A stretch of DNA of 64,000 nt from Haliclystus octoradiatus. Its lineage: Eukaryota; Cnidaria; Staurozoa; Stauromedusae; Haliclystidae. Under the pieces are notes generated by a model. It ran no database searches. It had not been told where the DNA came from and was given only the letters and a program-made list of their open reading frames with translations. Both the position numbers and the translations under genes were made by a program. This document shows positions 1 to 13,601 of this stretch, one piece after another (the stretch's first letter is position 1; every line of letters begins with the position of its first letter). The stretch lies in the NCBI GenBank assembly GCA_916610825.1, contig OU744450.1, positions 27,448,350 to 27,512,349 on the forward strand, given 5' to 3'.

Positions 1-6
1 TCTTAC

Positions 7-2612
7 CTTTGAGGCAGGGCTAAAGTTGAGTCAACTAGATTCCCATCCATTCTAAGCTCACAATTCGTCAATTCTTCCGGCAAAGGATTGCGAATAACGA
101 TGTAAAATGCCATTTGTTCACCCACCGTAAATCGCTGATAGATTCCTTCAAATGTTAACGTGGGCCTTTCAACTACAATCACTTGTTCGTCTACAAACAC
201 TTGTCCTGTTTCTTTCACCGAACTCATTATATGGAATCTTATGCGTGGATTATCCCGCAGGTAGTCCATGTAAAGATTAACGGGAAAGATCACCGCCTGA
301 GAACGACTTGCATAGCCACCAACGACCGTTTCGGCTGATCTTGATGCTAAACGATCCATCGCCATGCCATTATACATTACTACATTCGCCCCGATTGTCG
401 TTACTATAGTAGCTGACTCTGCCTTGGTGTTACGCATTTCAACACGCATGACAACATCCTCATTTACACGCACTTTTGCTTTGAAATTGAGGCTGAAAGT
501 TACAGCTAACGGAGCATCAGTTACCATGGTATTCCCAGCAAGCCTCAATGCTCTGCGAACCGAACCTCTTTCAAGGGTTGATCCCTCTTTATACTTGTAT
601 TCGTCAGTGATGTCAACGCGTTGGAAATTACTCTTACCGATGGCCTTTGTGCTGATTTTCTGCCCTGCGTAAAATAGTAATTAGAAATAAGATGGATTTT
701 CTGCCCTGTCCGTTGGTGCAATTTAAATGTTGAGTACATTATAATGCATTGATTAAATTACCGATTAACGATGGTTTGATGTCAACCGCAATGAAAGGCT
801 CCGTTGGTCCGCTTCTAGCCCAATAAACGGTATCAGCATTGACTTCAGCAAAAACAAATTTCGTATCGTATGAAATATCAACGTTTCCTTCTTTCACTGC
901 TTTCAATGGAGCTGGGCCTAATTGAAATAACCCTGCGACAAAATGACACCAAGGATGATTCGAATGCGGTAATCGAATGATGATGGTATCGTTGGCTGCG
1001 TGTGTTTGTTCATGTTACCTTTGCTCTGCTCCTGTGGCGTTGCATCGACTGCTTGCCAACCGCCATAGCCAATGGGTAAATCTGGGCGTGTCATCCAGCA
1101 ATCATTCCAACAGTGAAAATTCCTATCAAAAAGCCTCTTTTTACACAACCCTTGATGGAAACACAATAAAATAATTGAGAGACCTAGTCTTACCATGTTG
1201 AATCCGCTGACTCGTCTGGCAGAAACTCTCCTTTTTCATCGTAGTATCTGTCGTACGTACAGTTGCCATCAGTGTCATGCGCAGAGTTGAAATTACTGAT
1301 CGATCGTGTTGGAATACCAAGGGCCCGCAGAACTAAAGAAATAGTCACAATCATAAATGAAAATATCAAATTCTATAGATGGCTAGATACTGATATTAGT
1401 TCGTGATATTCGACTTACTTGTAGTTGCAACCCCACAGAAAACCCAACATTGACCGTACTTTACAGGTTTTCTCGTTTTCATGTATTGTTCCATGATAGC
1501 TGGACTCCCTGTCCATGCCCACGGCTCAACTCCATCGCTGTAATCTTTTCCCCAGTTGCCAAGGACAACACCGCCATCATCATTAGCATTCACCTTGACA
1601 ACAACAAGACGTCAATTAATTTGTTAATTGAATTCTACGTTTGACCATTATGTGATTGGGTATTTACCTGTGCTGATATCCGCCTTGCAACCTCTCTTGC
1701 TGTATCTCTGCCTCGTACACCTGTGTGTCTTAGCAACTCCCAAGCTATATCCAAGGCGACAGTCTCAAACTGAAACGAAACAAAAATTAGCTTTCGTTTT
1801 ACAGTTAGAAGAGTTCTTCGTCTTAAATTTTGTAATGCGACTATAATGTCGTTCACCTGTCCATAATACCATCGGAATGACGTGATGTGGGAAGCGGCCC
1901 CCTGAAAAAGTACTCCCTGATCGTTGAGAATGTATTCCTCTAACCAATCTTCGTTGGGCATATACACCTCATCATCTAATTGAGGGTCATTAAAATATCA
2001 TTACATTGATACTGTTACGATATGTTGTTTAATATCGAATGATGCGCAACTCACCTTTGCTCCATGGGTTAAACAGTATGTAGACGGGGGCGTTGTGCTG
2101 ATATAGAAAGTGCCCCGTTCTAGTTTCAATATTCATCCTGTATTGACCAATCAGACAGTCTCCCGGGATGTTGATTTTTAACGTGATTACTTTGCCGTTC
2201 ATTCCTGTTGCCATAGCTCCCCATTTCTTTGGTTCAATGTTCTTAACAACTGGAACGATAATTTTAGTGCGATCAAATACCTTTGGTTTGTGGCCTGTCT
2301 CAAGCTCCACTCTAAAGCGATGTCTTGTTGCCTCGTATTCGACATCCAGCTTGATATCCATGTAAAAGGCTTGACCTCTCCTCAATACAACCGAGGGTGT
2401 TTTGAAGAGATCAGTCTTATGTTCACGACCATTTCTTTCCGTGTGTAAACTAACACGCGAGACTGAGAAATCGCCTGGAAACAAATCAAATTAGTGATGT
2501 CTCTAAAATGTCACATTCGTGCATTCTCACATATCCAATGCGCTGTATATAACAATGTTATTCGCTTACCGATTGATCGCCGTGACCGCGGCTGTGATGC
2601 ATTTGCACCCAT
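7..2612 (-). CDS. Transglutaminase (protein-glutamine gamma-glutamyltransferase), 3' end missing
   Basis: Nine coding exons are placed, all with GT-AG borders and matching phase: 2612-2570, 2474-2055, 1975-1857, 1769-1668, 1593-1419, 1332-1194, 1122-1019, 917-762, 664-7. The last ends at a donor, so the gene runs off the window; about 638 aa are visible. The catalytic triad is present: Cys277 in YGQCWVF, His336 in [10 protein letters not shown] and Asp359 in [11 protein letters not shown], nearly the numbering of human TGM2. The N-terminal beta-sandwich precedes it; the two C-terminal barrels follow, the last one partial. The enzyme cross-links Gln to Lys side chains in a Ca2+-dependent way. 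The chosen start gives MGANAS, a good N-myristoylation signal, which points to a membrane-anchored form like arthropod annulin (inference). The Ala usual after GQCWVF is Cys here. Confidence 0.93.
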
Positions 2613-3690
2613 GATGTAACTCAGAAACGCAATGTCTACAATCAAACCGTACACTGCCTTATACGAGTACGCCTGATACGAGTGAAGCCTTACCATGTCT
2701 GCGTGTCTATTAGTAAGGATTGAAGACTGGATGTGCGCGCTACTTTGATTGGCTAGATACTATTGGAAGCATACGCTATTGTCATGGAATGATCTAGGGC
2801 GTGGCATTCTATTTGAATATTCATGCCGCATCGACCGCTAAGAGGTAATGGTGGGTTATAATAGCGCACTTACAAACACATTTATTATTAAGTGATTAAC
2901 GCGCGGCGCGGTCTTAATGTTGATTTCTACCTACCATTATATTATGCCAAACTAACAATCGTAAATGATTGACTCTCTGTATCTAAACCCTGCTGTTTGA
3001 GCATTCCTGCATGTGATATTCCACATTGATACCATTGTTCAGCTTCATCATTAGTTTTAGATGCTGATGACCGTAATTTTGCTATGATGCCAATGTTGTC
3101 ATGATTGTCACTTTTAGGGTTCCAAGATCCCTATGGCTGAGTTACTGCTTGGCTGCTCTTCTGCCCGCCCGGCGCATCTGTTCGTCCTGGCATAGATGGT
3201 CCCGGGGAAAGGCTGGACTATTACATTGTCTCAAAGTGCACAACAGAAAAGATTTCATTTATTCAGGTACCTGATAGGTATTGTGAAGGAAGTATTATAA
3301 ATCAAATGGATGGAATACAGACATATTATCACGATTTCGTCTGAAAATCACAGTTAAGCGCGTGAAACTCTGAGGAACGGGAAAATGCTTCTGCCTCATC
3401 TTAATTGCCTCTTGTTCTGATATAGTATATATAGATACTTTTAAGTTAATTTAATTTAAATTTAAAACAGGACACACATTTACAGCAGCGATATCATGTA
3501 TAAATGTTTGTAATAAATATAAAATATAAATAAATAGAGAACGAATGTACATCGTAATAACCCAACAGATAATGTCTACATCACAGGTGTACGGAGTGGT
3601 ATGACCGATCATTCGGGAATGTAACACAAATGGACTCCGACTCCGGCGTCTTCAAAATATTTCACACAAACTCCTGTAAAAAGTCCATAA
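2613..3690. other. Non-coding stretch upstream of the transglutaminase gene
   Basis: No coding exon with conserved content was recognised. This should hold the transglutaminase 5' UTR and promoter, but no TATA box or initiator could be singled out. The right part is very AT-rich. Confidence 0.5.
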
Positions 3691-3779
3691 ATAGAATATC
3701 AAATATTATCAACCCAAATTTTAGCAAACACAGAAAAAGTACAGAATTGGAAAACAAATTGATGAAGTCAATGAAATAT

Positions 3780-5690
3780 TAGCATAATCAGACAAACATT
3801 GCTAACCAACCCAGCTCTCAACGCGCGCGTTTACAACCCTCCGTCCGTCGTCGTCATATCTACAGCCTGCGTTCAGACATTAATTCGCTCATTTATTGAC
3901 TTTTGCAGTACAACTACGAACTTACCGTTAATCCTGACAGGGGATTTTAACAACCCTCATGTTGATTGGTTCATTCCATAATCAATTGGATCAGGCCTTC
4001 CGTTATTTTTGGTACGACTGTCACGGAGTCTCCCGCTGTGATCATTAAATCATTGAGTTCAACTAATTACTGAATGACTTTCTCCATCAAACACCTAACA
4101 ACGGCATTGTCTACTCTCAGACAAATTTTCGATATAATATTCGTCTGAATTTCCGTAAAGCTGATTATAGATCGATGATGATGATGATCATCATCATATA
4201 TTTATTCTGGGCTTGTTTTCACAGGGCTGATTACAAAATATTAAGGAACATTTTTCAAATGTTAAATATATCATATCATATATTATATCATATAAGTTTC
4301 ACGCATTTCACTGCGATCTTCAGACAGATTGAGTAGAAAGTTGAGTAACAGTAGCACAGACCGAAATCTTTTTTTATGATTAGTATTTTATTAGATTACT
4401 ACTAATCACTAAAAAAGAAAGATTTGGGTCTGCGCGCAGGCTAGAGTAACAGTAAATGATGTGTATTCTTTGACTCTTTCATCATATATTATTATTATTA
4501 TTATTATTATCTATCTATCTATCTTGTATATACAAATAGAGATCCTACTGGTAATCTAGTATTACACATAGAAAGTAACAAATTGATTTTCGCGCTACTG
4601 AGAAGGTAAGATAAACAATCAGAAAATGAGAAACCATGATATGATTGATACAATATATATCATTATTAAACTAAGGAAAGCATTCTACAATTTTTAAGTA
4701 ACATCACACACTCGTCATATTGGAACAAAAATTCTTAGAAATATCTATTCCTTGATTCGTATAAGAAAATTCCTTTCAATTAAACACAAATTACAAATTT
4801 ATAACACAATGGTCAAACCGCATTTCGAATATGGAATTGCGATTTGGGGGCATATTGCCTCAGCTGAATGTCTCAACAAGCTCCACAAAAAACTTATGTA
4901 TCAGGATCATAATGAATGCCAAGCCACGTTCACATGCTGAACCTCTTTGTAATCAATTAGGCATTTTACAATTTCATGACTTATATATTCTCAAAGTGTT
5001 TACTTTTCTTTTTAATTTAACAAAGCAGAAGGCACCCTCCTGCAATGCAGAATTTTTTATATTCCAGCGTCATCACCGTAGAAAGGAGAATCTCAGAATA
5101 CATTTGTTGACCCATTTGCAAAAACTTCTGCTTTGCAACATTATCCAATTTACTTGTTTCCCAGTCTTTTGAATAGTTTTAATTTTGAATTTAACATAAA
5201 CATTTCTTCAAAACGTTTCTGCAGTTCTTTGAAAACGAGCTTAATTAATAACTACTATGATATATGCACTGTCAGTGTCATAGACTGTTACATACGTACA
5301 TATGTGGCCTACAAAAGACTAGGATTATCTCCCAAACTTCTTTGTTCTTCACTTAACCTAAACATTTATCAATTGCTATTGTTGCTAGTTAATTTATGAT
5401 TCTTTACTCTAGTATTTATTTATTGTTGTTGTTATTGATTATTATCAATATTATTTTAAAATTTCTTTTCAATTATAATTTTTACCAGCTGAATAACATT
5501 TACTTCAATAACTTCAACGCCTCAAATTAATTATTTTATCCTTTCCAAAATGTATAACTGTGATTATAAGCCTTCGATCTTACGGGATGACGTGATCATG
5601 CAATCGTTCATTTCTTTATATTATTCATAGCACTATTACCCTGTGTTAAGAAGTTATTATGATCAAATAAACATCTATATCTATCTATTA
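3780..5690 (+). mobile_element. Decayed non-LTR retrotransposon (LINE) remnant
   Basis: Two coding-like pieces lie in the same orientation. At 3799-3981 the translation contains LPLILTGDFNNPHVDW, the GDFN block of an APE-type LINE endonuclease. At about 4690-5170 the translation has YNTMVKPHFEYGIAIWG, typical of the region after the reverse-transcriptase core in Jockey/CR1/Rex-like elements. Both are broken by frame changes and stops, and the RT core between them is missing. The 3' end near 5666-5690 reads AAATAAACATCTATATC followed by ATCT units, like the tails of the LINEs at 26-29 kb. A short TATC run at 4511-4525 lies just before the second piece, so two separate insertions are possible. 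Confidence 0.7.
4497..4526. repeat. Short (ATT)n/(TATC)n microsatellite
   Basis: ATT units pass directly into about four TATC units, immediately upstream of the second LINE fragment. Confidence 0.85.
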
Positions 5691-7828
5691 TCGAATTAAT
5701 AGTGTTATTGAAATAAGATGCTCTAACATGAAGATAATATGTTGCCATGGTGATCGTAGTATGATGATTACTGTAATTATTGGTGTTATATACATACATA
5801 TACCCATCGTGTTCATTCAGGTGTGGATGTTTTGAGTTAGCTAAAGTACATATTGTCCATAAGGAGCGGTCTGATCCTTGTACCTCTGAAAGATCACGTG
5901 GGTGTGGTCTGGGATAATGAAATCACCGAGGCGTAAACGGCCAATTTTAATAATGAATGAAGAACATAAAATTCCTTGTAGAAAAAAAAGATTTTGATAA
6001 TGCTATGATATTCATTTGGAAAAAATGTTACCTAATATGCTACTCTTTCTGGATAAAATAACAGAGTGTTAATGCAAAACCACAGATCAGGGCGTTTCTT
6101 TAAGCTAGGTGAAATATCTAGGTCGCTAGAGTAAGTTCCGCATTGCTGAAATGATTCACGTCAGAACAAAGACAATCAGGAATTGTTTGGTTTGTAAATG
6201 CATCAAATGAAGTACAAAATAGCCCTTCAGGATTATAACTCTGATGCATGAGTATAATAAATTTGTAAAAACATTTGAAAATGATTATCGCGAATATAAG
6301 AAACAGACAGTGTAGCCATTTCGCGCGTGTACGCGAACAATCAAACGCATACCCTACGGCAGACGGCACAGAGCAACGCTATTCTTCATCACAGTTCAAC
6401 ATGGCGTCTGCTTTGATAAAAACAACCTTTTGTTGATTTGACTTCACCATTTTTCAGAGTACAGATGTATCCTTGTGTTGGGTTTGTTTGAAAGACATCT
6501 GCTGTTGGTTATTATTATGATCGGTCGTTGGATGCACGCCAGTGACCTCATATCTCAGTTTAGCACCAAAACAGTGAAAGAAGAAGCCGTCGAGCAAAGC
6601 CAATGCATCACAGTTCAGGCTCACCAACGATTGGTTTATCACGATCACGTGATTATATCAGCCAATTATAACAAAGAGAACATTCTGAGCAGCAACATCA
6701 GGTTGTGTGTGATGAATGCTGAAGAGTTGCAATGTGTGGTCATGTCTAAATAGAATTAATCAACAAGACGATGCTTTGCTTTCTATTAATTGAGTAGCAG
6801 CCGAAGGTGAGTTTATTAGTTCAATCTTAAACCTCGGGACGGTCTGTTGTTGTACGTTACTAGTTTGAAACGATGGAAGTTACAATGAAATGATGGTGAA
6901 ATAGCGCGTTTATTTTATTTGACTTGTGCAGAGTGAGAGCCCACTATTTCTTGCCTTATTATTACATTTTCATGGTAACTTTGGATATCGCTTATATCTG
7001 TAAGTAACTCGTATCCATATGCGTGTTGAGTGGTATTATTATTCATCAACCTTTACTTTATTGACTTATCTACTCTATAAGAGTTTTGCGCTGGTTTACG
7101 AGAGTTCATTCGCTTTCTCCCTATCGTACATCCATTGAGTTGAGGTTAATTTCCGACTATCGATTCATAAATTATTCACTGTTATGATAATATTTTTTGT
7201 CAATTTTTGATTGTGGCTTTTTCTTTTGCTATATAAAATCACCCTTCTTCCAACATTGTACATGATATAAATAGTGATATGTAGCTTGTCGTAGCTAGCT
7301 CAAATGATGAACACGCGGTGTTAAATTCCATCGATGGCAAGCGAAGCCGACTGGCTAATGCTATCCATGGGCCATGAGAGATTGAAATGATTTATTTGGG
7401 AATATCTACTGCATGTTTATCATCACCATTATTAAATTGTTATGCCCGTTTGTTCTGCAAATCGGCTACTTTCCCCTTTATTATTTTTGATGTATTCAAG
7501 ATGATTTGGTGAAGCCCTTTGCTTAGCGCAGCTGTCAGGCTGTGTTTACACGGCTTTAGTGAGTCAGGCCCAAAGGATTTCACTCTCTATTATCGCTGTA
7601 AATCTACTTCATGTACGCTTGGATATTTGACGTTGTTTTTGCTCAGAATACGATGTCACACTTCTAAGTCATAAAATGTAAGCACTGTCATGTTAAATCA
7701 ACATAATCACGTGACCCTCATCTGGTTTGACTCGACACACACAGAGTAGCATTTCTTTATTGTTGAAAACCAGTTGACGACATAACATTGTATTAGTATG
7801 TGATTATTAATAACTGTTTATCCTCTAG
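5691..7828. other. Region upstream of Roquin, with a candidate 5' UTR exon
   Basis: No conserved coding exon is seen. A strong donor (CCGAAG then GTGAGT) at 6806/6807 would close a 5' UTR exon of the Roquin gene, whose first coding exon has its acceptor at 7827-7828. CACGTG E-box cores lie near 5894, 6646 and 7709. The rest is AT-rich sequence with no recognised element. Confidence 0.4.
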
Positions 7829-7855
7829 GAGTATTCCTGTCACATCCTCAACCAA

Positions 7856-10800
7856 ATGCCTCTTCAAACTCCACAATGGACAGAGTTCCTTCTTTGCCAT
7901 ATATGTTTAAAACAATTTGGTATCACTGAACGACAGCCAGTTAGTCTTGGTTGTGGTCACACCGTGTGTTCATCTTGCCTTAAACAATTAAACAGGCAGC
8001 AATGTCCGTTCGATCAAACTGAAATTAAAACTGACATCAAAGTATTACCAATCAACCATGCCCTCATCCAATTGGTTGGGGGAGCACCACCTGATACCCA
8101 GGACATAGAAATACCAGAAATATGCGAGCATCAAGCAGACTTCGATGCCTCAAGGAAATCTATTGAGTTTCTTGGTCTCTATCTGAAACCATTAATTCAA
8201 ATTTCATCTTCCTCAAATGGTGTTTCCTCATCCATTCAGAGTGGTGCAAACAATGCTAACGTGAATGGTTTAACACGGCAAATGCAACGGAAGCTAGTGA
8301 CATTGGTCAATTGCCAACTGGCAGAAGAAGAAGGGAGATGTAGAGCGGTTAGGGCAGCAAGAAGTCTCGGCGAACGTGCAGTCAAAGAATTAATTCTTTT
8401 GCATCAGAATCCACAGCAGTTATCCACTAATCTTTGGACTGCCGTTCGTTTACGTGGTTGTCAGTTTCTTGGTCCTGCAATGCAGGATGCAGTACTAAAA
8501 TTGATCATGTTGTCATTGGAGACCGGTAGTGCATTATGTCGCAAGGTATTAGTTATGTACGTTGTGCAAAGACTAGAAGATACATACTCCCAGGCATCAA
8601 AGACAAGCATTGGTCATGTTGTTCAATTGCTATACAGGGCGTCTTGCTTCAAGGTACAGCCATCTCATCATTCGTTACACTGTTGCTTCGTTTATAACTC
8701 AAACGCCTAACATATTGTTTTGTTTCTCGTTCCAGGTCACAAAACGTGAAGGCGAGTCATCACTGTTACAATTGCAAGACAAGGTTTGTTGCAGTGATGC
8801 TACACAAAATACAACCCTTTCAAATAAGGCTTTTCTGTGACCCCTAATCAAATATCAAAACAACATATTGTTCAATAGTGTTGCAAGAAGACTGACAAGG
8901 TTGTCATTTCACTCCGGTTGATATCACAACTGTATCAGGACAGTAATACCATCAACTGTGCTATTTAACATTTACATCTCCAACAATTGTACTTCAAGGG
9001 GTGACTGTGTAGCTGACCACTCCCATTTGACTATGGACCTATTTTAATTACATTCTGCTGTTGTTTGTAGTACCGTACGTTTCCTGCACTTCGAAAAGAG
9101 CATGATGCACAGATCGTCAAGATTGCAATGGAGGCTGGCTTACATATCTCTCCAGAACAATGGTCATCTCTTCTCTATGGCGATGATGAACATAAATCCC
9201 ACATGCAATCTATAATTGACAAGGTACGGCAATCTCATATTGTCAATCATGCCATTTCATACTGTCTGCGATGACATCCCACTTACGGCATTGTATTACT
9301 TAATTATAGCTTCAAACTCCTGAATCTTTTGGGACAAGCATCCATGAACTACTGATAGCTCTACAGAAGACTGGAGATCCATCTAATCTCCAACAACTGC
9401 GTAATTACCTGGAGCGTTTGGCAAAAATTGATCCAAACCCTGATGGCCCAGCCCCCTCCTGGGATGAACTGGAAGAAGTTCTCGATGGTTTGAGAATTGT
9501 TATACAAGGTCTTGTTGAATTTGCACAGGTACCCACCCACCCACTCAACCATCTACTGACTATTCGCTATTTAATGGAATTTGTTGCTATTTTAACTCTA
9601 TTTTAATTTTTAGGGTCACAATTATATGAAATTAAAAGCAAATTCGCAGAACGCACAGGTAAATTTCTCTTTTTACTACTTTTCTAGCGTAATGTTGATA
9701 TGAACAAAACCTCTGATTATGATGATTAATTTTGTAGTCGTCTCTAGCAAAGTTCAAGACCAGGATGTGTCGTGATGTGAAGCTTGGTACCTGTCCACGT
9801 GGAGAGAATTGCAGCTTTGCTCATTCAGAAGAGGAACTGAGAAGGTATGTTGAAGTGTTATCATGTTATTGTTCCCTCTTCTCTCTGATTACAGTGAATT
9901 ATTATTTTGTTTTCTTGCCAGATACAGGCGTAGAAGGACCCCTAGTCACTCTGTGGGTAGCAATGGCATGATTAGATCATCCTCGTCACCTGAACAAGGA
10001 TTTGATTTTCATGAAGATGACAGTGACGGCAGTGGATATACACAACGTTGTAGCCCTGCATTAAATAATGTTTCCAACCGTGCTATTGTCTCTAGCATTG
10101 ACACAATGCTACCAACTTCGGCCCCTGGGTACTTTGTTCCCGCTACGGCAGCATATCCTTCGGCGCATGGTATGATACCGTCAACAGTCTCTGCGTTTCA
10201 ATCAGATGTTTTTCAGAAGAAAATGCAAGGTAGCAGTCTACTTCTGCCTCATTGTGGTTGCATGTGATACAAATATTTATAGCCTTTAATGAAAACATAT
10301 TGATACCCTTTAGATGCACCTCCTGGGCTAAATTACATGCCTGGCACAATTCAACAACCAATGCGTCAACAAAACGTCATGTATACAACTAATCACATGG
10401 TGAACTACAGTATGCATCCTCACCAGGGTTATGTGTCTGAGCCATATGTTATGCAACCAAACGTATTTGTTTCTGGCGGGGACATGATGCACCAGCCTGG
10501 TATATATGCAAGGAGCACCATTTCTAAGGTAGGCCATCTATACCTGAAGTAGCACGGTTGATAAATTATGGTAAAACATTACTCATCAATTTGTTTTTGT
10601 TGTTTATTTAGGATATGACTGAACCAAGTTCTTCTAAGGCGAATACAAATGGGAGTAGTGATGATTGGGGACTTGGTATGTCAACGTCATCCGTGAATTA
10701 TAAAAAGGATAGTCAGTGGCCATGGATCAGTGACTCCATTTGGTCCTCATCAAATAATAAAGATAACCCCGTAAGATTTTACTCAATCAAAAATGAGTGC

Positions 10801-13300
10801 ACTGTCAATGAGTTGTCATTAACCAGTGTTTTGTTTGTTGCCTAGTTACCATATCCTGGTAGTCCACGTAAAGAGAATGAGACTGTTTCGTCGGGAGGAG
10901 GCCTGTTCTCACCAACATGGTCAATGCAGCCTGATGAGTATGTATATATTAATTAGAGCTCTCTCTATTGGGCCCATCTAACTTTTTTTCGCTGGCATAT
11001 AACCATATTTCCAACTTCTTTGTTTTGAATTTCTAAAGGACTGCATATGTTTAATTTGGTATTACAGTACAAACAACCAATCAGAGGGATGTTTATGTTG
11101 AAGCTCCCTGCAGCCAGAATTTGTTTGCTCTAATGATTTTACATTGCTCTACACATAATATCATGTACAAAACAACTTGGTTTTCCACGGGGGGAAATAT
11201 CAGTTTTTATAAAATCTCTTGATTAGTAACCTTGCTGTACTCCCTGTGGCCCATTCAGCTGCATCAGATACAAAGTAATGATAATAGATGGACATTTTAC
11301 AGTTAACAATTTGACAGAGATAGTTTATTGGGGTGTTGGGTTGCCCTCCAATGATAATCCAACATCTTGACTATGTAAATCCATTTTATTTTGCAGAAAT
11401 GCGTTGGCTGACAGACCAAGTCGTTTGGATGTAAGTTTCAAAATGATAATATGTGATAATAAGGCTAGAACTGTACATTTGAACTTGTTTAATATCCCCA
11501 TTTAGTTGCGTTTGAAAGGGGGGATATTAACCCAGTACGTACAAGTGGAGAATGTGACAATAAACCTTGACACTAGTATAAAGCTAAGGAATTTGCTCAG
11601 TGCTGTTCAGACAACTGATGCCTAATCACAGCTTCAAGTTTAAAATAAAACCAAACATTTCACTGAAAACCAAATTGCTGCACATTGTAGTATCCTGTTT
11701 GGCACTTTGGAAGGAAGTCCTTTCTCTATTGAGAATAGAATCAAGATATATTTTAGTACGTCAGTATCAATATGCAGTCATACGGGTCAATACCAAAATT
11801 GAGCAATTTGACTGTTTGAAGAGCGGTCAATTTTGAAGCTGTATTGACTGCTCCATACTTTGTTACCGTTATGTAGTAAAGACACAACAGATAATTGCTT
11901 TTTTGATGCATTAAAATGCATTTAAATTTATATTATGATTATATATTACAAAATTGAACAGTTATAGTCATGTCATTGACTAAAACAGCAGTTATTGATC
12001 TCAGGCTCAACAAATATCAACTTAAGGACGTCGGCAGATCTCGGTCATTATCAGCCTGTATTCACCTCTCTTTCTATCAACACCTGTTTATTTTATTTTG
12101 TGTAATCTTGTTTTTCTTTTCCTGTGTCCACTTTAATGATATGCATTTATTTAAAGTAAGATGGTTTCACTATATAATTATTGTCCTTGTAAAAGCCTCT
12201 ACATAGATTGATCAAATTATATTATCCAAGGATGAGAATCTTCAGCTGAAATTGAAAGTTGTTTTGATTGATTGTCAACCAAAAAAGCTAAAATAGAATC
12301 ATCTATCATTTTTCACAAGTTCATTTAAATTTGAGCTTGTGTTGTGTGTAGGCTGTGTGCAGGCTTAAGCAGTTTTAGAGAAGTCAAGATGGCGGCAAGT
12401 CCTCAAATTTATCAGAGTATCTCACGTTTTTCTGAAAAAATCTCTACAAAAATGGCTTCAAGAATAGTTTTGAGCTTGAACTTTGCTCGATAACATGATA
12501 ATAATTTGATTGTATTTGAAATCTGATAAAATTTTAATCAAGAATGCCAATTGATTAATAATTTCTTTTAATGCCATCTCACGCAAAAGCTTGATCTAGT
12601 CATTACTAGTTGTATCCAAGAATGACAAGAACTTCAATTTTATATTTAGTTTTCCTTCAAATATAATAGGAAATAGGCTTTTCTGTGGTCAACAAAAGAC
12701 TTGACTTCCTCAGATTTCTTGCTAGTCCTCTACATCCTGAAGCGTACACCACTTTATGACAAGCACTGTAAGATCAATCAGTTGATTTTGAGATTTATCA
12801 TGTTGTTCATTATAATATGTTTCAGTCCCTGGCCATGAAGCAATCTGACGAATGGTTGTCAAGAGACTCTCACAGCATTCTGAAACAAGGTAGGTTCATG
12901 TTTTCACATTTTCACATTTTCACCTCGTAGCGTCTTTCGTTAGACAATTTAACTATTTAATTGATTAAAAAAATATTCCCATCGTAAATTAAACTTGCTA
13001 AAAAGATATTAACCATGCGTAAAAGTTCCATTAAACTAGATAACTTGAATTTTATTAACCCTCTGTTTACCAGACGACGACAATTTTAAACCAAAGACAA
13101 ACGGATCATCATTTAAACCAATTGGACATCCTGAGACAATTGCACATTGTCTTCCGGCTGACGAGACTATCCATTGCCAATCATCACCAGGCAACAATCA
13201 ACTGAGTGACCAATGCCATGGAAAGTGGCAATTATTTGATACCCGGAATTCACCACCAATGATGATACCTCCCTTGCCATACCGCCGTGGGGTGTCATAA
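7856..13300 (+). CDS. RC3H1: Roquin (RC3H1/RC3H2-type RNA-binding RING protein)
   Basis: Thirteen coding exons: 7856-8653, 8736-8783, 9071-9223, 9310-9528, 9614-9658, 9738-9844, 9922-10229, 10314-10528, 10612-10770, 10846-10937, 11397-11430, 12826-12889, 13074-13300. Together they make 2469 nt, 822 aa, with no phase conflict. Residues about 14-54 are a C3HC4-type RING (C14, C17, then [10 protein letters not shown]). The HEPN/ROQ region follows to about residue 400 and contains [15 protein letters not shown] and [25 protein letters not shown] zinc finger spans C432, C440, C446 and H450. The C-terminal third is Pro/Ser/Met-rich and disordered, as in the family. Roquin binds stem-loop decay elements in mRNA 3' UTRs and recruits CCR4-NOT in P-bodies and stress granules. 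The protein is shorter than vertebrate Roquin-1 (about 1130 aa); the loss is in the disordered tail. An invertebrate single-copy ancestor of RC3H1/2 is likely. Confidence 0.95.
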
Positions 13301-13595
13301 ATGCATACACACATTACAAGTGAATCATTTACAAATTGATACTTGTACACACAATGATGTTATATGATCGATGTGGATATAATTACTGTTTTATAAAGAG
13401 ACATTTATAAGTGTAGAAAGGGCGCTCTACGGAACATTTACACCTATGACATGATTATTGTTATTATTGATGGTATCGCTGTGTCTGTTCAGTTGCCTGA
13501 ATTAAAATCTTAGATAAATCTTATCAGTTCCTTGCTAAATTTACTTTAAATTTGTGTTAAGCTTTAGTTTTTCATATTAAAAAATCGCCAGTTCC

Positions 13596-13601
13596 AATAA
13601 A
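13596..13601 (+). terminator. Poly(A) signal candidate for Roquin
   Basis: AATAAA about 295 nt after the Roquin stop codon. An ATTAAA near 13500 is an alternative. Confidence 0.45.

Noticed and set aside
6475-6753. 92-codon plus-strand open frame upstream of Roquin
   Set aside because: No domain or compositional support, and an overlapping frame on the other strand is equally long; probably chance.
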